A DNA stretch of 64,000 nt from Sulfuriferula sp. AH1 (GTDB lineage Bacteria; Pseudomonadota; Gammaproteobacteria; Burkholderiales; Sulfuriferulaceae). Positions within the stretch are counted from its first letter, which is position 1. Each line of letters opens with the position of its first letter. Positions 45,137 through 55,381 of this stretch are shown in pieces. The stretch is taken from contig NZ_CP021138.1 in NCBI RefSeq assembly GCF_002162035.1, forward strand, positions 2,232,001 to 2,296,000, given 5' to 3'. The notes under the pieces were generated by a model. The model made no database searches and had not been told where the DNA came from. It saw only the letters and a program-made list of their open reading frames with translations. Position numbers and translations under genes: made by a program.

Positions 45137-46123
45137 TCACCCGGATGATGACTGCCGCCGCTTGCGCCCAGCGGCGGCTGCAACGGCATGAGACTGGGGC
45201 TGATCGAGCAGGTGCACGAGCGCCGATGCAGGCGCGGTGGCGAACAGGTATTCCATGAATGCCCGGGTAGCCGGAGTAAGCTGCTTTCCCGCCGGGTAGA
45301 CCGCGTACCACTTGCGCTTTAGCGGAAAACCACGCACGTCGAGTATCGCGAGCTCCCCGCTGGCGAGCTCAGCGCGCAGCGTACTGGCGGACAGTACGGC
45401 CATGCCCAGACCACCTGCCACTACCTGCTTGACAGCCTCGTTGCTGCCCAGCTCCATGCGCGCCTTGAGAACGACACCGTACTGCTCGAAGAACTTCTCG
45501 GCGGCCAGGCGGGTGCCGGATCCCGGTTCGCGCAGAATGAATGGCACGTCCTGCAGACGTGCCGGATCGATATCCTTTTCCTGCACCAGCGGCTGACTCG
45601 GGCTGGACACCACCACCAGGAGATTATCGGCGAAAGGTTCCGTAACGACATTCATATGTTCCGGCGGTTGGCCCAGGATGTAAAGGTCGTCCTGATTGCG
45701 CGCTAAACGTTCCAGCACAGCCTCCCGGTTGCCCATGAACAGGGTAGTGTCGATACCGAGATGTTTCGTGCAGAAGTCGCCCAGCAGCCGGGGAATAAAG
45801 TATTTGGCAGTAGCGAGGGTGGCGAGTTTCAGACTACCCTTCTCCAGTCCCTGGAGTGCAGCCAGTTCATGGGTAAGCTGTTCCAGCCGGTTAAGCACGT
45901 CTCGGCAGGCTGCCCATGAGGCATCGCCAACGGCGGTAAGAGATATCTTTTTACCGATCTGTTCGAAGAGAGGCTGACCGATGGCCTCGGAAAGCTGCTT
46001 GACCTGGATGGACAGCGCTGGCGGCGTCAGATGCAGCTCTTCAGCAGCACGAGCAAAGCTCATGTGCCGGGCTACGGCATCGAATATCTTCAGCTGGTGA
46101 AGAGTGGCGTGGTGGATAGGCAT
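45137..46123 (-). CDS. LysR-type regulator (CbbR-like), probable regulator of dabBA
   Basis: A 328-residue LysR-family protein. The N-terminal helix-turn-helix (LKIFDAVARHMSFARAA, HLTPPALSIQVKQL) and the substrate-binding domain resemble CbbR, the regulator of carbon fixation genes in autotrophs. CbbR-type proteins sense metabolites such as RuBP or NADPH. The gene converges on dabA, and a copy of the 26-bp motif found in front of dabB lies 31 bp before its start. Control of both itself and dabBA is therefore inferred. The C-terminal 20 residues are basic and serine-rich (GRKRRQSSSG) and not conserved. Confidence 0.92.
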   Translation of the reverse strand: MPIHHATLHQLKIFDAVARHMSFARAAEELHLTPPALSIQVKQLSEAIGQPLFEQIGKKISLTAVGDASWAACRDVLNRLEQLTHELAALQGLEKGSLKLATLATAKYFIPRLLGDFCTKHLGIDTTLFMGNREAVLERLARNQDDLYILGQPPEHMNVVTEPFADNLLVVVSSPSQPLVQEKDIDPARLQDVPFILREPGSGTRLAAEKFFEQYGVVLKARMELGSNEAVKQVVAGGLGMAVLSASTLRAELASGELAILDVRGFPLKRKWYAVYPAGKQLTPATRAFMEYLFATAPASALVHLLDQPQSHAVAAAAGRKRRQSSSG

Positions 46124-46153
46124 GCCAATATTAAACCATAGTAAAACTTAACT

Positions 46154-46203
46154 GTAAATATACTTAACTTATATTAAGCCATCAGGTTCTGCATTTCTAC
46201 AAT
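46154..46203 (+). promoter_or_regulatory. Second copy of the dab operator upstream of lysR
   Basis: The motif at 46154-46179 (starting GTAAATATA, ending TATTAAGC) matches 40651-40676 at 23 of 26 bases in the same orientation. It is followed by TACAAT at 46198-46203, 18 bp after TTAAGC (46174-46179). The lysR gene reads in the opposite direction from this promoter-like arrangement. Rightward transcription would meet only a gene on the other strand. Confidence 0.68.
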
Positions 46204-46257
46204 TTCACCGCCATTGACACGACGGCTGCACGAGGCGAGCATGCATTCGATTCGTAT

Positions 46258-46635
46258 TCAGGCATCTTCGCCGCCATACCGCACCCACCGCAACCACACC
46301 CGCAAATGCCGATAATCATCCGCAACCATACTGTCCACCAACAACGGAATGGCAACCCGCGCCCCGGAAGTCAGCCTGAATTGAATGACAGTCAATGGCG
46401 CAGTGATAACGGCTTGCTGCAAAGCAGCATCCGCCCATCGCCCTTGATGCAGCAGGCGATATCCGGTTTCATCGGCTTCGATGGCGGAAACGGGCACGCG
46501 ACGCAGTTGCAGAAAATAATAAACGGCGCTGGCTACTAATGCAACGCTACCGCCGATTTGCCAGTCAGACGCCAGTGCCGCTGCCCAGAGCGCCGGGATC
46601 GCCAGTCCATGGGCTGCCATGACGGCTGCCAGCAA
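46258..46635 (-). CDS. YgfX-like membrane protein
   Basis: A 125-residue protein with one or two N-terminal helices (LAIPALWAAALAS, IGGSVALVASAVYYFLQL) and a soluble part ending in the family-like segment DSMVADDYRHLRVWLRW. It resembles YgfX/CptA, described in E. coli as an inhibitor of cytoskeletal proteins and, in other work, part of the SdhE-linked pair. No ygfY/sdhE gene is adjacent here. Residues matching the family (SIRPSRYLLAAV) lie before the annotated ATG, so translation may begin at TTG (46650) or further upstream. The assignment is by pattern and moderately secure. Confidence 0.66.
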   Translation of the reverse strand: MLAAVMAAHGLAIPALWAAALASDWQIGGSVALVASAVYYFLQLRRVPVSAIEADETGYRLLHQGRWADAALQQAVITAPLTVIQFRLTSGARVAIPLLVDSMVADDYRHLRVWLRWVRYGGEDA

Positions 46636-46682
46636 ATAGCGGGATGGCCGGATGGATACCTTGAGCGGCTGCTGGACGTTAA

Positions 46683-47075
46683 TTATTCGCCCCAGCGATA
46701 CTGATGGCAGAACTGGAGCAAGCGCTCCGCCGCTTCCTCGCGATCGAAGAAGCGGTCGGCGCGGTTGAGGCGAGCCTGATCGCGTTCGTCTTCGCTGCCG
46801 CCGAAGCAGAAAATGGCGACGTTGAGCATGAGTTCCATACGTACTTTACGGATGGCGTCTTGCGGATCGAAGTCGTCGGTGAGCGCATCAAGATCAAGGA
46901 AAATGAAGCGGTACAGCAATATCTGATCGAAAGTGCCGAGGCTGTCGAGGTCCAGTGTCGTTACCATTTTCCAGCCTTCGGGAAGCACGGCTCGCAAGGC
47001 GTCGTGCATCGCGGTGTCGTTGCTCATCAGGATAAACTTGCGTTGCAGTCTTGCGGCTATGGTGGGTTCTGTCAT
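46683..47075 (-). CDS. Conserved hypothetical, possible degenerate receiver-like domain
   Basis: A 130-residue acidic protein. Alternating strands and helices (KFILMSNDTAMHDALRAVLP; LYRFIFLDLDALT; LNVAIFCFGGSEDERDQARLNRADRFFDREEAAERLLQF, given in parts) are reminiscent of a response-regulator receiver, with aspartates in the second strand. Clear phospho-acceptor and lysine positions could not be identified. It lies 14 bp downstream of the lipoate ligase gene and just upstream of the ygfX-like gene on the same strand. Function unknown. Confidence 0.7.
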   Translation of the reverse strand: MTEPTIAARLQRKFILMSNDTAMHDALRAVLPEGWKMVTTLDLDSLGTFDQILLYRFIFLDLDALTDDFDPQDAIRKVRMELMLNVAIFCFGGSEDERDQARLNRADRFFDREEAAERLLQFCHQYRWGE

Positions 47076-47089
47076 TTGGATAGCTCGAT

Positions 47090-48148
47090 TCAGGATTTGT
47101 CAGCAAAATAAGCTGTAGCGAGTATGCGCTGCGCCCATAGGGATACGATTTCGGCGGGAAGGTAGTCCTGTAATATCTGGCTTACCGCCGCTTGCGTTAT
47201 CGCGCTGTCTGCCAGGCTGCGCTCGGGTAGCTGCGGGACATGGGATAGCGCGATGCGTGAAATCGTCTGACCTTCGGTGAGTACCCGCACCCAGCGGCCA
47301 TCGAAATGCTGCTCGGTGAGGTAACTCTGCGCATTCACCTTGATGCCATGGGGCACCAGTTTCTTCGGCGTGTCGTTCTCGGGTATCAGCTCGGCCCGGT
47401 ATTCGTCACGTGCGGCTCTTTCATCGTCGCGCAATAGCGCCTGCTCCCAGCGCCAGCCGAATATGCCAGCGGCGGCGCGCCGATAGACCAATGACAGCCA
47501 TGCCAGATCGGGCATGGGGGCGTGATCCGACCAGCTGGTGATGGCGTCCTGCAACACTTCGCTTAACCATTGCCGAAAGCCTTCTGATGGCGCTGCGATG
47601 AGCCGGGTAAACTCGGCCGCCGGGAATTTCAATAAAAAACTTGTGCCGACTACGCCCGCCGCGCCCAGGGTCGCTGCGCCGCTGCCAGCCAGCTTCTTGC
47701 CATTGAGCCAGACATCCTGCTGCACCAGCGATGCCGCCCAGCCCATCTCGCGATAGACTTGCAGCATCGGCTCGAGGGCATGGGCGTACCAGCCGTCGGT
47801 ACGCGAAGGGAAAAAATCGCGTGGCGCGATCAGCACTATGCACGCCTGATGCCTGTCCACCCAGACTCCGCCACCGCCCAAAGGGCGCCGGATGACGGGC
47901 ACGTGAGGATCGGCAATAAGTTCGGCCGCTACGGACTGGTGCTGACCCAGACAGAAATGTGCGGCGGGCATGCCCCAAACGACAACAGGATCATCCCCTG
48001 CCTGCATTGCCTCCGCTACCCCGGCATAAGTGGCATGATAATCCGTCGGGTCACACTCGCCCAGATCTATCCAACGCGCCTTGACCCACGCATCGGCAGT
48101 TGGCCGCTTATCCGGCAGGGTGACGCCATGATGCTCGACTGGTTTCAT
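47090..48148 (-). CDS. Lipoate-protein ligase A family protein
   Basis: A 352-residue cytoplasmic protein of the BPL/LplA/LipB fold. The lipoate-binding motif IRRPLGGGGVWVDRHQ (about residues 85-100) and the lysine loop WLNGKKLAGSGAAT are clear, followed by VVGTSFLLKFP. The length and C-terminal domain fit LplA or octanoyl/lipoyl transferases. It attaches lipoate or octanoate to carrier domains; in sulfur oxidisers dedicated ligases serve the sHdr pathway, but that link is only a possibility. It heads a three-gene minus-strand group with the hypothetical and ygfX-like genes. Confidence 0.85.
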   Translation of the reverse strand: MKPVEHHGVTLPDKRPTADAWVKARWIDLGECDPTDYHATYAGVAEAMQAGDDPVVVWGMPAAHFCLGQHQSVAAELIADPHVPVIRRPLGGGGVWVDRHQACIVLIAPRDFFPSRTDGWYAHALEPMLQVYREMGWAASLVQQDVWLNGKKLAGSGAATLGAAGVVGTSFLLKFPAAEFTRLIAAPSEGFRQWLSEVLQDAITSWSDHAPMPDLAWLSLVYRRAAAGIFGWRWEQALLRDDERAARDEYRAELIPENDTPKKLVPHGIKVNAQSYLTEQHFDGRWVRVLTEGQTISRIALSHVPQLPERSLADSAITQAAVSQILQDYLPAEIVSLWAQRILATAYFADKS

Positions 48149-48271
48149 GGTACTTATTGGTTTATCGAATGATTAATGCTACAGGATGAATGGCACGCGC
48201 CCACGCTATACAAGGCGATTGCCTCATCATGGTGAGCGCGTACTTAAACTTGTCCAGCTACCCTTGCGAAT

Positions 48272-48688
48272 TTAACTGCCGGATGAGGGTTCTCCGGATG
48301 CGGGCGTATCGCCTTCGGTCTGGAAGAATTTGCCGAAATAGAAGTCGCGGCGATTCAATTGCTCGAGCTCTTCTGCGCGTGCGGATAAGCCGGCGCGCAT
48401 AATTTCGGCCAGGTATTTGCCCTGCTCGGCATCGAGCACATGGATTTCATTGATCAGGTCTTCATCGACGTCGATAAAGTGGGCGGTAAAGCCTTCTGGC
48501 GGCTGTACATGCAACAGCCACGACTGACAGGTCTCGTCTTCGGCATCCAGCGGGCTCATGGTAATTTTGCCCAGCCATGCCAAGCGTGCGGCCTGATTGA
48601 AATAACGAATATCGAGTTTTTTGCCTTTTTTGTATTTGTTCAGCTCATTTTTCAGTGAACCGACATCAGTAACTTTAATGGATTTCAT
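48272..48688 (-). CDS. Conserved hypothetical protein
   Basis: A 138-residue soluble protein with no recognised domain. It begins MKSIKVTDVGSLKNELNKYKKGKKLDI and has a core with WLLHVQPPEGFTAHFIDVDEDL. The C-terminal 15 residues are disordered (GDTPASGEPSSGS). The codon use matches the neighbours and a ribosome site (AAAGGAATCAAGC) precedes the start. It lies downstream of ypjD on the same strand. No function is proposed. Confidence 0.75.
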   Translation of the reverse strand: MKSIKVTDVGSLKNELNKYKKGKKLDIRYFNQAARLAWLGKITMSPLDAEDETCQSWLLHVQPPEGFTAHFIDVDEDLINEIHVLDAEQGKYLAEIMRAGLSARAEELEQLNRRDFYFGKFFQTEGDTPASGEPSSGS

Positions 48689-48706
48689 GCTTGATTCCTT
48701 TGTAAT

Positions 48707-49522
48707 TTATACGGGATAGCGGTGCAATAGGGTTTCCAATACGAAACGGCTGCCTATGTAAGCCAGCAGCAGCATGGCAAAACCTACCCATGTCCAGCGT
48801 ACCGCGACCTTGCCGCGCCAGCCGCGTAATCTGCGTCCACCGAGCAGAATCGCGTAAATGAGCCAGGACAATATGGCAAATACGGTTTTGTGATTGAACT
48901 CCGCGGGCTTATGAAAAATCTCCTCCGAAAACAGCACGCCGGTTATCAGCGTCAGCGTCAGCAAGGTAAAACCCAGGCTAAGCAGGCGAAACAGCAGGCT
49001 TTCCAGGGTGAGCAAGGGGGGCAGATTCATCGAAATATCGGTGTTGCTGACGTGGTGCAGACGTTTTTCCACGATCGACATCAGCGTGGCGTGCAATGCC
49101 GCGATGGTGAACAAGCTGTATGCCAGCAATGCGATCAGCAAATGCAGGCGAAAGGCGAGCATTTCCGTATTGGCCAGCAAATGGTTGGCCGGCAGAACCA
49201 GCGGTGCCAATACGGCAATAGCCGCCAACGCTGCCAGCGGGGCATTCAGGGCCTCCATGCGCGAATGGAAACTGCTCAGCCAATAGATCAGTGCCGTCAA
49301 TCCGGCGATCATCGACAGCACGTTCCCTATGCCGAGCTGGATACCCGCACTGGTAATAGCCGTTACGCTCAGCAGCCAGATATGGGCTGACAGCGGCAAT
49401 AACAGCATAAACGGTTCCCATGGCGCCGTCATCGTGGCACCATGCCAGCGCGTGCGCCAGAAATGCCATCCGACCAGCGCATACAGCAAACTAACAAGAG
49501 GATAAAGCCAGGCGATACTCAT
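48707..49522 (-). CDS. ypjD: Cytochrome c assembly-family inner membrane protein YpjD
   Basis: A 271-residue protein with eight hydrophobic helices, of the CcsA/CcmC family but lacking the tryptophan-rich WWD haem motif in its usual form. The order beside ffh, read divergently, is the same as in E. coli and many proteobacteria, which supports the YpjD name. E. coli YpjD has been linked to efflux pump function rather than haem delivery, so haem transport is not assumed. Conserved histidines occur around FHSRMEAL, HLLIALLAYSLFTIAALHATL. Confidence 0.85.
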   Translation of the reverse strand: MSIAWLYPLVSLLYALVGWHFWRTRWHGATMTAPWEPFMLLLPLSAHIWLLSVTAITSAGIQLGIGNVLSMIAGLTALIYWLSSFHSRMEALNAPLAALAAIAVLAPLVLPANHLLANTEMLAFRLHLLIALLAYSLFTIAALHATLMSIVEKRLHHVSNTDISMNLPPLLTLESLLFRLLSLGFTLLTLTLITGVLFSEEIFHKPAEFNHKTVFAILSWLIYAILLGGRRLRGWRGKVAVRWTWVGFAMLLLAYIGSRFVLETLLHRYPV

Positions 49523-49604
49523 CTGAGGTAAAATGGTCGATATGCTATAAATTCAAAGTTTACATCATATCCTCATCGTTTTGGCGACCAATGGAACATT
49601 ACAA

Positions 49605-50948
<1,344 letters not shown>

Positions 50949-50953
50949 ATCCG

Positions 50954-51253
50954 ATGCTGCACTATTACATTTATTATCGCGTCCATTCCGACGACCCCGA
51001 AACCGAGCAGCTGATCCGCGGCATGCAGGTGCGGCTAGGCTGCCGCAGCGGCCAATACGGCAATCTGGTAAAACGCCGCGATGATCCGCTGACCTGGATG
51101 GAAATTTACGAACATGTCAGCGACAGCGCAACATTCGAGCAACAGCTGGCACGGGCCGTTGCCGAATTCGACGTGGAGATGTTCATTAACGGCAGCAGAG
51201 TGACCGAATGTTTTAGCGGCGAGCTGGCGCCCACAGCTCACTGCCGTGCGTGA
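50954..51253 (+). CDS. DUF4936 family protein
   Basis: A 99-residue protein of the DUF4936 family, known mainly from betaproteobacteria. Conserved features are YYIYYRV at the start, the WMEIYEHV strand and a C-terminal cysteine pattern. No function is known. It starts 5 bp after the ffh stop, probably co-transcribed, and its 3' end overlaps the convergent queF by 16 bp. Confidence 0.86.
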   Translation: MLHYYIYYRVHSDDPETEQLIRGMQVRLGCRSGQYGNLVKRRDDPLTWMEIYEHVSDSATFEQQLARAVAEFDVEMFINGSRVTECFSGELAPTAHCRA

Positions 51254-52086
51254 CGCAGATTCGGTGGCATGCCGCCGGTACTGAAATTGGTCCGCCACGG
51301 ATTGATATCCAGGCCGCCACGGCGGGTATAGCGTGCGTACACCGACAATTTAATTGGCTTGCACATGCGCAGGATATCGACAAAGATACGCTCAACACAT
51401 TGCTCATGAAACTCATTGTGGGTACGGAAGCCGATCAGATAACGCAACAACCCGGCCTCATCAATCGGCGCACCGACATAATGGATCTGTACGCTGGCCC
51501 AGTCCGGCTGGCCGGTCACCAGGCAATTCGATTTCAGCAGATGCGATACCAGTTTCTGCTCCACTGTTTCCGCATCGGCTTGCGCCGTCAGCAATTCGGG
51601 ATTCGGGGTATAGCTATCGACGCCTATATCCAGACGATCCAGCAATTCACCCTCCAGCTCGCCCATGGACAGACCGGCAAAGTCTTCCGGCAAAATCAGC
51701 CGCACCTGCACCGGCGCGCCCGCCGCCTGACTTAAATCAGCACGCAAACGGGCCAGCAGTTCTTCATGACTTTGCAGATGCGTCTGATTAAACGAATTCA
51801 GATACAGCTTGAAGGACTTGGATTCGATGATATTCGGTGAATCCGCAGGCACGACAAAAGTGGCAATCGCGATTTGCGGCTTGCCGCGCATATTAAGCCA
51901 CGACAGCTCGTAGCCATTCCAGATATCCGCACCCATGAACGGCAATGCACCGCCCAGACAGATCTCATCGCGCTTGTTTTGGCGCGGGATGGGGAATAGC
52001 AATCCCGGATCGTACTCGGTCTGGTAGCAAGCCGGCTTGCCCAATACCGTGCCGGTCAAGGAAGCATCGGTCATATCCGGATTCAT
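51238..52086 (-). CDS. queF: NADPH-dependent preQ0 reductase QueF
   Basis: A 282-residue enzyme that reduces 7-cyano-7-deazaguanine to preQ1 in queuosine synthesis. It is of the long, two-domain (YqcD-like) type. Visible motifs are [34 protein letters not shown] with the nucleophilic cysteine, [16 protein letters not shown] and [13 protein letters not shown]. Length and domain order fit the E. coli protein. It overlaps ygfZ by 4 bp upstream. Confidence 0.96.
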   Translation of the reverse strand: MNPDMTDASLTGTVLGKPACYQTEYDPGLLFPIPRQNKRDEICLGGALPFMGADIWNGYELSWLNMRGKPQIAIATFVVPADSPNIIESKSFKLYLNSFNQTHLQSHEELLARLRADLSQAAGAPVQVRLILPEDFAGLSMGELEGELLDRLDIGVDSYTPNPELLTAQADAETVEQKLVSHLLKSNCLVTGQPDWASVQIHYVGAPIDEAGLLRYLIGFRTHNEFHEQCVERIFVDILRMCKPIKLSVYARYTRRGGLDINPWRTNFSTGGMPPNLRHARQ

Positions 52087-53036
52087 GACACCGCGTAGGG
52101 CAAGTCCTGCAGAGTCAGCAGCGCACCTTCCAGCGACTGCAGATGCAGGGGCTGCCCGCTCGCCACACTGCTGATCTGCAGCACTGCCAGCGCATCCCAG
52201 CCGCCAGCCGGTGCGGGTTGAGCATTCACCACCATGCCCATGGCCTGCCCTTCCATCTCCGGGCTATAAATCTCATCGCCCGCCGCCATTGTTGCGTCGC
52301 TGTGCACCAGATACATGCGGCGCTTCAGCTTGCCCAGATATTGGGTACGGGCGACGATCTCCTGCCCGGTATAGCAGCCTTTCTGGAAATTCACGCTATT
52401 GGTCAAATCGAAATTCACCATTTGCGGCACGAACTGTTCTTGCGTCGCCGCTACGATAGTCGGGATTCCTGCCCGGATTTCCAGCCATTGCCACTGATTC
52501 ATATCGATAACGCTGGCATGTTGCGTGAGCTCCGCCAATAAACCGTCCCGGTCCGCAGCCGGCGCAATGAGCTGGTAACGCTCGCTCGCCAGGCGAATAA
52601 CGCTCATCTGCCCAGCTTCAGCCGTCTGCATGTCGGCGTCAAGTGCACATCCGGTCAGTGTCTTCACCACTCCCGCAGCATTGTGTCCGGCGATACCGAC
52701 ACGCAGCCATTCCTCGCGAGCATCGCGTGCTTTAACCCTGGAGCGCAAAATGTACATGGACAGGCGTTTTTGCAGCACCGGCTGCAGTTCGGCCGCCAAC
52801 TGCAAATAAGTGCTGCCAGCATGCTGCCACAGAAGGAAGTTGCCCAGCAGGCGCCCTTTGGGCGAACAGAATCCGCTATATTGCACCCGTCGTTGGGACA
52901 ATTGGCGGGCATCATTGGTCAGCTGCCCCTGCAAAAAGGCAGTGGTATCATCACCCTGAAAAGCGATTAATCCGGTATCGGAGAGATCGGCATATACCGC
53001 CTGGGTCGCTAATATTTCAGTCAGAGATTGTGCCAT
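52083..53036 (-). CDS. ygfZ: Folate-binding Fe-S maintenance protein YgfZ
   Basis: A 317-residue protein of the aminomethyltransferase-like (GcvT-like) fold that helps repair or mature Fe-S enzymes. The signature [14 protein letters not shown] is intact, with the cysteine needed for function. It is cytoplasmic and needs tetrahydrofolate for its role in E. coli. The queF start overlaps its 3' end by 4 bp, giving a small ygfZ-queF operon. Confidence 0.95.
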   Translation of the reverse strand: MAQSLTEILATQAVYADLSDTGLIAFQGDDTTAFLQGQLTNDARQLSQRRVQYSGFCSPKGRLLGNFLLWQHAGSTYLQLAAELQPVLQKRLSMYILRSRVKARDAREEWLRVGIAGHNAAGVVKTLTGCALDADMQTAEAGQMSVIRLASERYQLIAPAADRDGLLAELTQHASVIDMNQWQWLEIRAGIPTIVAATQEQFVPQMVNFDLTNSVNFQKGCYTGQEIVARTQYLGKLKRRMYLVHSDATMAAGDEIYSPEMEGQAMGMVVNAQPAPAGGWDALAVLQISSVASGQPLHLQSLEGALLTLQDLPYAVS

Positions 53037-53115
53037 TTGGATGTTTTACAGAATATGGGGAATCAAAAGTAGTTTTATTCTACCTAAAAATCGCAGCATA
53101 AAAAATGCAGGCAAC

Positions 53116-53145
53116 AAAAAAGCCGACCCTCAGGTCGGCTTTTTT
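53116..53145. terminator. Terminator downstream of the Ala/Pro lipoprotein gene
   Basis: A perfect 13-bp stem (AAAAAAGCCGACC, 53116-53128, and complement, 53133-53145) with a four-base loop. The T-run works in both directions; on the minus strand it lies just after the lipoprotein stop. Confidence 0.9.
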
Positions 53146-53163
53146 GCAAACAAGAATAAATTC

Positions 53164-53418
53164 TTATTTAGCAGCTGGAGCAGCATCAGCTGGAGCGGCT
53201 GGAGCGGCTGGAGCAGCAGCATCAGCTGGAGCAGCAGGAGCAGCAGCATCAGCTGGGGCAGCAGGAGCTGGAGCAGCAGCATCAGCTGGAGCAGCAGGAG
53301 CTGGAGCTTCAGCAGCAGGAGCTGCGGTATCAGCAGCAGGAGCTGGAGCTTCTTCTTTTTTACCACAAGCGGTCAGGGTTAAAGCCATCAGAGCAGCGAT
53401 CAGCAAGGAACGGGTCAT
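53164..53418 (-). CDS. Small Ala/Pro-repeat lipoprotein
   Basis: An 84-residue lipoprotein. The signal peptide MTRSLLIAALMALTLTACGKKEE ends in lipobox LTAC, so it is lipidated on the cysteine at residue 18; the KK following is charged, with no Asp retention signal. The rest is almost only Ala, Pro and Asp, in units such as PADAAAPA, likely an extended, disordered arm. The start at 53418 has GGAG upstream, while an earlier ATG at 53433 overlaps it. The DNA is a run of near-identical GCTCCAGC units using GCT and CCA almost exclusively, unlike the neighbours. Similar alanine-rich lipoproteins occur in related bacteria; function unknown. Confidence 0.8.
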   Translation of the reverse strand: MTRSLLIAALMALTLTACGKKEEAPAPAADTAAPAAEAPAPAAPADAAAPAPAAPADAAAPAAPADAAAPAAPAAPADAAPAAK

Positions 53419-53654
53419 TATATAAATCTCCAAATTTTAAAATTACAAAAAATCCAACTTGCACACGTTATGAACTCAGCACAAGCGTGGACAAACGAAA
53501 CATCTTTTCGTTCGTATGAAAATTATACGCAATATTTTTTATTTGTGTATGCCTGTTATTAATTTTTTTCGCATATTAGCAACACTGCGGCGTGATAAAA
53601 TATGAAATTGACCTTAATTCATATTTTGCCACATCACACTCAAGGATATTTGCC

Positions 53655-54902
53655 ATGTTTAATCTCCAAGACACCATCGCCGTTACTGATCCGGATCTAT
53701 GGAAAGCAATGGAAGACGAGCGCGGTCGCCAGGAAGACCACATCGAGCTGATCGCTTCTGAAAACTACACCAGCCCCGCGGTCATGGAAGCGCAAGGCTC
53801 GGTGTTAACCAACAAGTATGCCGAAGGCTATCCCGGCAAACGCTACTACGGCGGCTGTGAATTTGTGGATGTGGCCGAACAATTGGCGATCGATCGCGTC
53901 AAACAGTTATTTGGCGCCGAATACGCTAACGTGCAACCTCATTCCGGTTCGCAAGCCAATGCGGCTGTTTATTTGTCCGTACTCAAGCCGGGCGATACCA
54001 TCCTGGGAATGTCACTGGCCCACGGCGGCCACCTCACTCACGGCGCTTCTGTCAACTTTTCCGGCAAGCTGTTCAACGCTGTAACTTATGGTCTGCATCC
54101 TGAAACCGAAGAAATCGACTACGCGGAAGTCGAGCGCCTGGCACAGGAACACAAGCCAAAAATGATCGTTGCGGGCGCATCGGCTTATTCACTGGTCATC
54201 GACTGGCGGCGTTTCCGCAGAATCGCGGATAGCATCGGCGCCTATTTATTCGTCGACATGGCGCATTACGCCGGCCTGGTCGCCGCTGGCGTGTACCCTA
54301 GTCCGGTCGGCATTGCCGATTTCGTCACCTCCACTACCCACAAGACACTGCGCGGCCCGCGCGGCGGCCTGATCCTGTCTCGCGCCGAATTCGAAAAACC
54401 ATTGAATTCGACCATCTTCCCGGGTACACAGGGCGGTCCGTTGATGCATGTCATCGCTGCGAAAGCAGTCGCTTTCAAGGAAGCCATGAGCGATGACTTC
54501 AAGACGTATCAGGCACAAGTAATCGCCAATGCGCGCACCATGGCAACCACATTGCAGGCGCGTGGTTTGCGTATCGTTTCCGGTCGCACCGATTCACACT
54601 TGTTCCTGCTGGACCTGCGCGCTAAAAACATCACCGGCAAGGATGCCGAAGCCGCTCTTGGCCACGCGCACATCACCGTCAACAAGAATGCGATTCCAAA
54701 CGATCCGCAAAAGCCTTTCGTCACCTCCGGCATCCGTATAGGCACACCGGCCATGACCACCCGCGGCTTCGGCGCCAAAGAGGCGGAGCAACTTGCTCAC
54801 CTGATCGCCGATGTACTGGATGCACCTGCGGACGACGCTGTCATCGCACGCGTTGCCACGGCGGTGCAGGCCTTGTGCAAACAATATCCTGTTTACGGCT
54901 GA
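53655..54902 (+). CDS. glyA: Serine hydroxymethyltransferase
   Basis: A 415-residue PLP enzyme that interconverts serine and glycine with tetrahydrofolate and supplies one-carbon units. Visible are the [31 protein letters not shown] region, QPHSGSQAN, the Schiff-base lysine in [14 protein letters not shown], and NKNAIPND near the end. The ATG at 53655 (MFNLQD) is correct; an earlier in-frame start at 53592 lies in AT-rich leader DNA. The leader of about 220 bases carries the promoter. Confidence 0.98.
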   Translation: MFNLQDTIAVTDPDLWKAMEDERGRQEDHIELIASENYTSPAVMEAQGSVLTNKYAEGYPGKRYYGGCEFVDVAEQLAIDRVKQLFGAEYANVQPHSGSQANAAVYLSVLKPGDTILGMSLAHGGHLTHGASVNFSGKLFNAVTYGLHPETEEIDYAEVERLAQEHKPKMIVAGASAYSLVIDWRRFRRIADSIGAYLFVDMAHYAGLVAAGVYPSPVGIADFVTSTTHKTLRGPRGGLILSRAEFEKPLNSTIFPGTQGGPLMHVIAAKAVAFKEAMSDDFKTYQAQVIANARTMATTLQARGLRIVSGRTDSHLFLLDLRAKNITGKDAEAALGHAHITVNKNAIPNDPQKPFVTSGIRIGTPAMTTRGFGAKEAEQLAHLIADVLDAPADDAVIARVATAVQALCKQYPVYG

Positions 54903-54908
54903 TTCCGG

Positions 54909-55358
54909 ATGAAATGCCCATTCTGCGGTTCCTTCGACACCCATGTTGTGGATTCACGGGTATCGGAGGTTGGCGACTCGGTACGCCGCCGCCGGCGTTG
55001 CGGCGCCTGCGACAAGCGCTTCACCACTTATGAAACGGTGGAACTGCGCTTGCCCCAGGTGGTTAAAACCAATGCCAGTCGCGAAGAGTTTTCCCCGGCG
55101 AAATTGCGCGAAGGGTTCCGCCGGGCATTGCACAAGCGCCCGGTCCCTACCGAATATGTCGATCAGGAAATCGATCAGATCGTCAAACATGTACTGTCTC
55201 TGGGCGAACGCGAAATACCGGCGCGGCAGATCGGGGAAATGGTCATGCATGCGCTGAAACGTCTGGATAAGATCGCTTATATCCGCTTTGCGTCGGTATA
55301 CAAGAGCTTTCAGGATGTCGACGACTTCCGCGACGTCCTGAAAGATTTGGACAAATAG
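54909..55358 (+). CDS. nrdR: Ribonucleotide reductase regulator NrdR
   Basis: A 149-residue repressor. The N-terminal zinc ribbon MKCPFC...CGACDKRF and a basic stretch ([10 protein letters not shown]) precede the ATP-cone domain ([19 protein letters not shown]). It represses ribonucleotide reductase genes in response to dATP/ATP. The order glyA-nrdR-ribD is common in betaproteobacteria. It lies 6 bp after glyA. Confidence 0.98.
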   Translation: MKCPFCGSFDTHVVDSRVSEVGDSVRRRRRCGACDKRFTTYETVELRLPQVVKTNASREEFSPAKLREGFRRALHKRPVPTEYVDQEIDQIVKHVLSLGEREIPARQIGEMVMHALKRLDKIAYIRFASVYKSFQDVDDFRDVLKDLDK

Positions 55359-55381
55359 CATGAATCCGTCGAAATTGCCAA

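Noticed and set aside
53041-53382. Ser/Trp repeat frame on the plus strand (SWSSISWSGWSG-type)
   Set aside because: It is the reverse reading of the Ala/Pro lipoprotein repeats and has no ribosome site or signal peptide.
53164-53400. CRISPR-like or tandem repeat array
   Set aside because: The repeats encode an Ala/Pro arm in frame behind a lipoprotein signal and have no uniform spacers.
53434-53654. Riboswitch or small RNA in the glyA leader
   Set aside because: The leader is AT-rich with only weak hairpins; no glycine aptamer pattern or other RNA family could be recognised.
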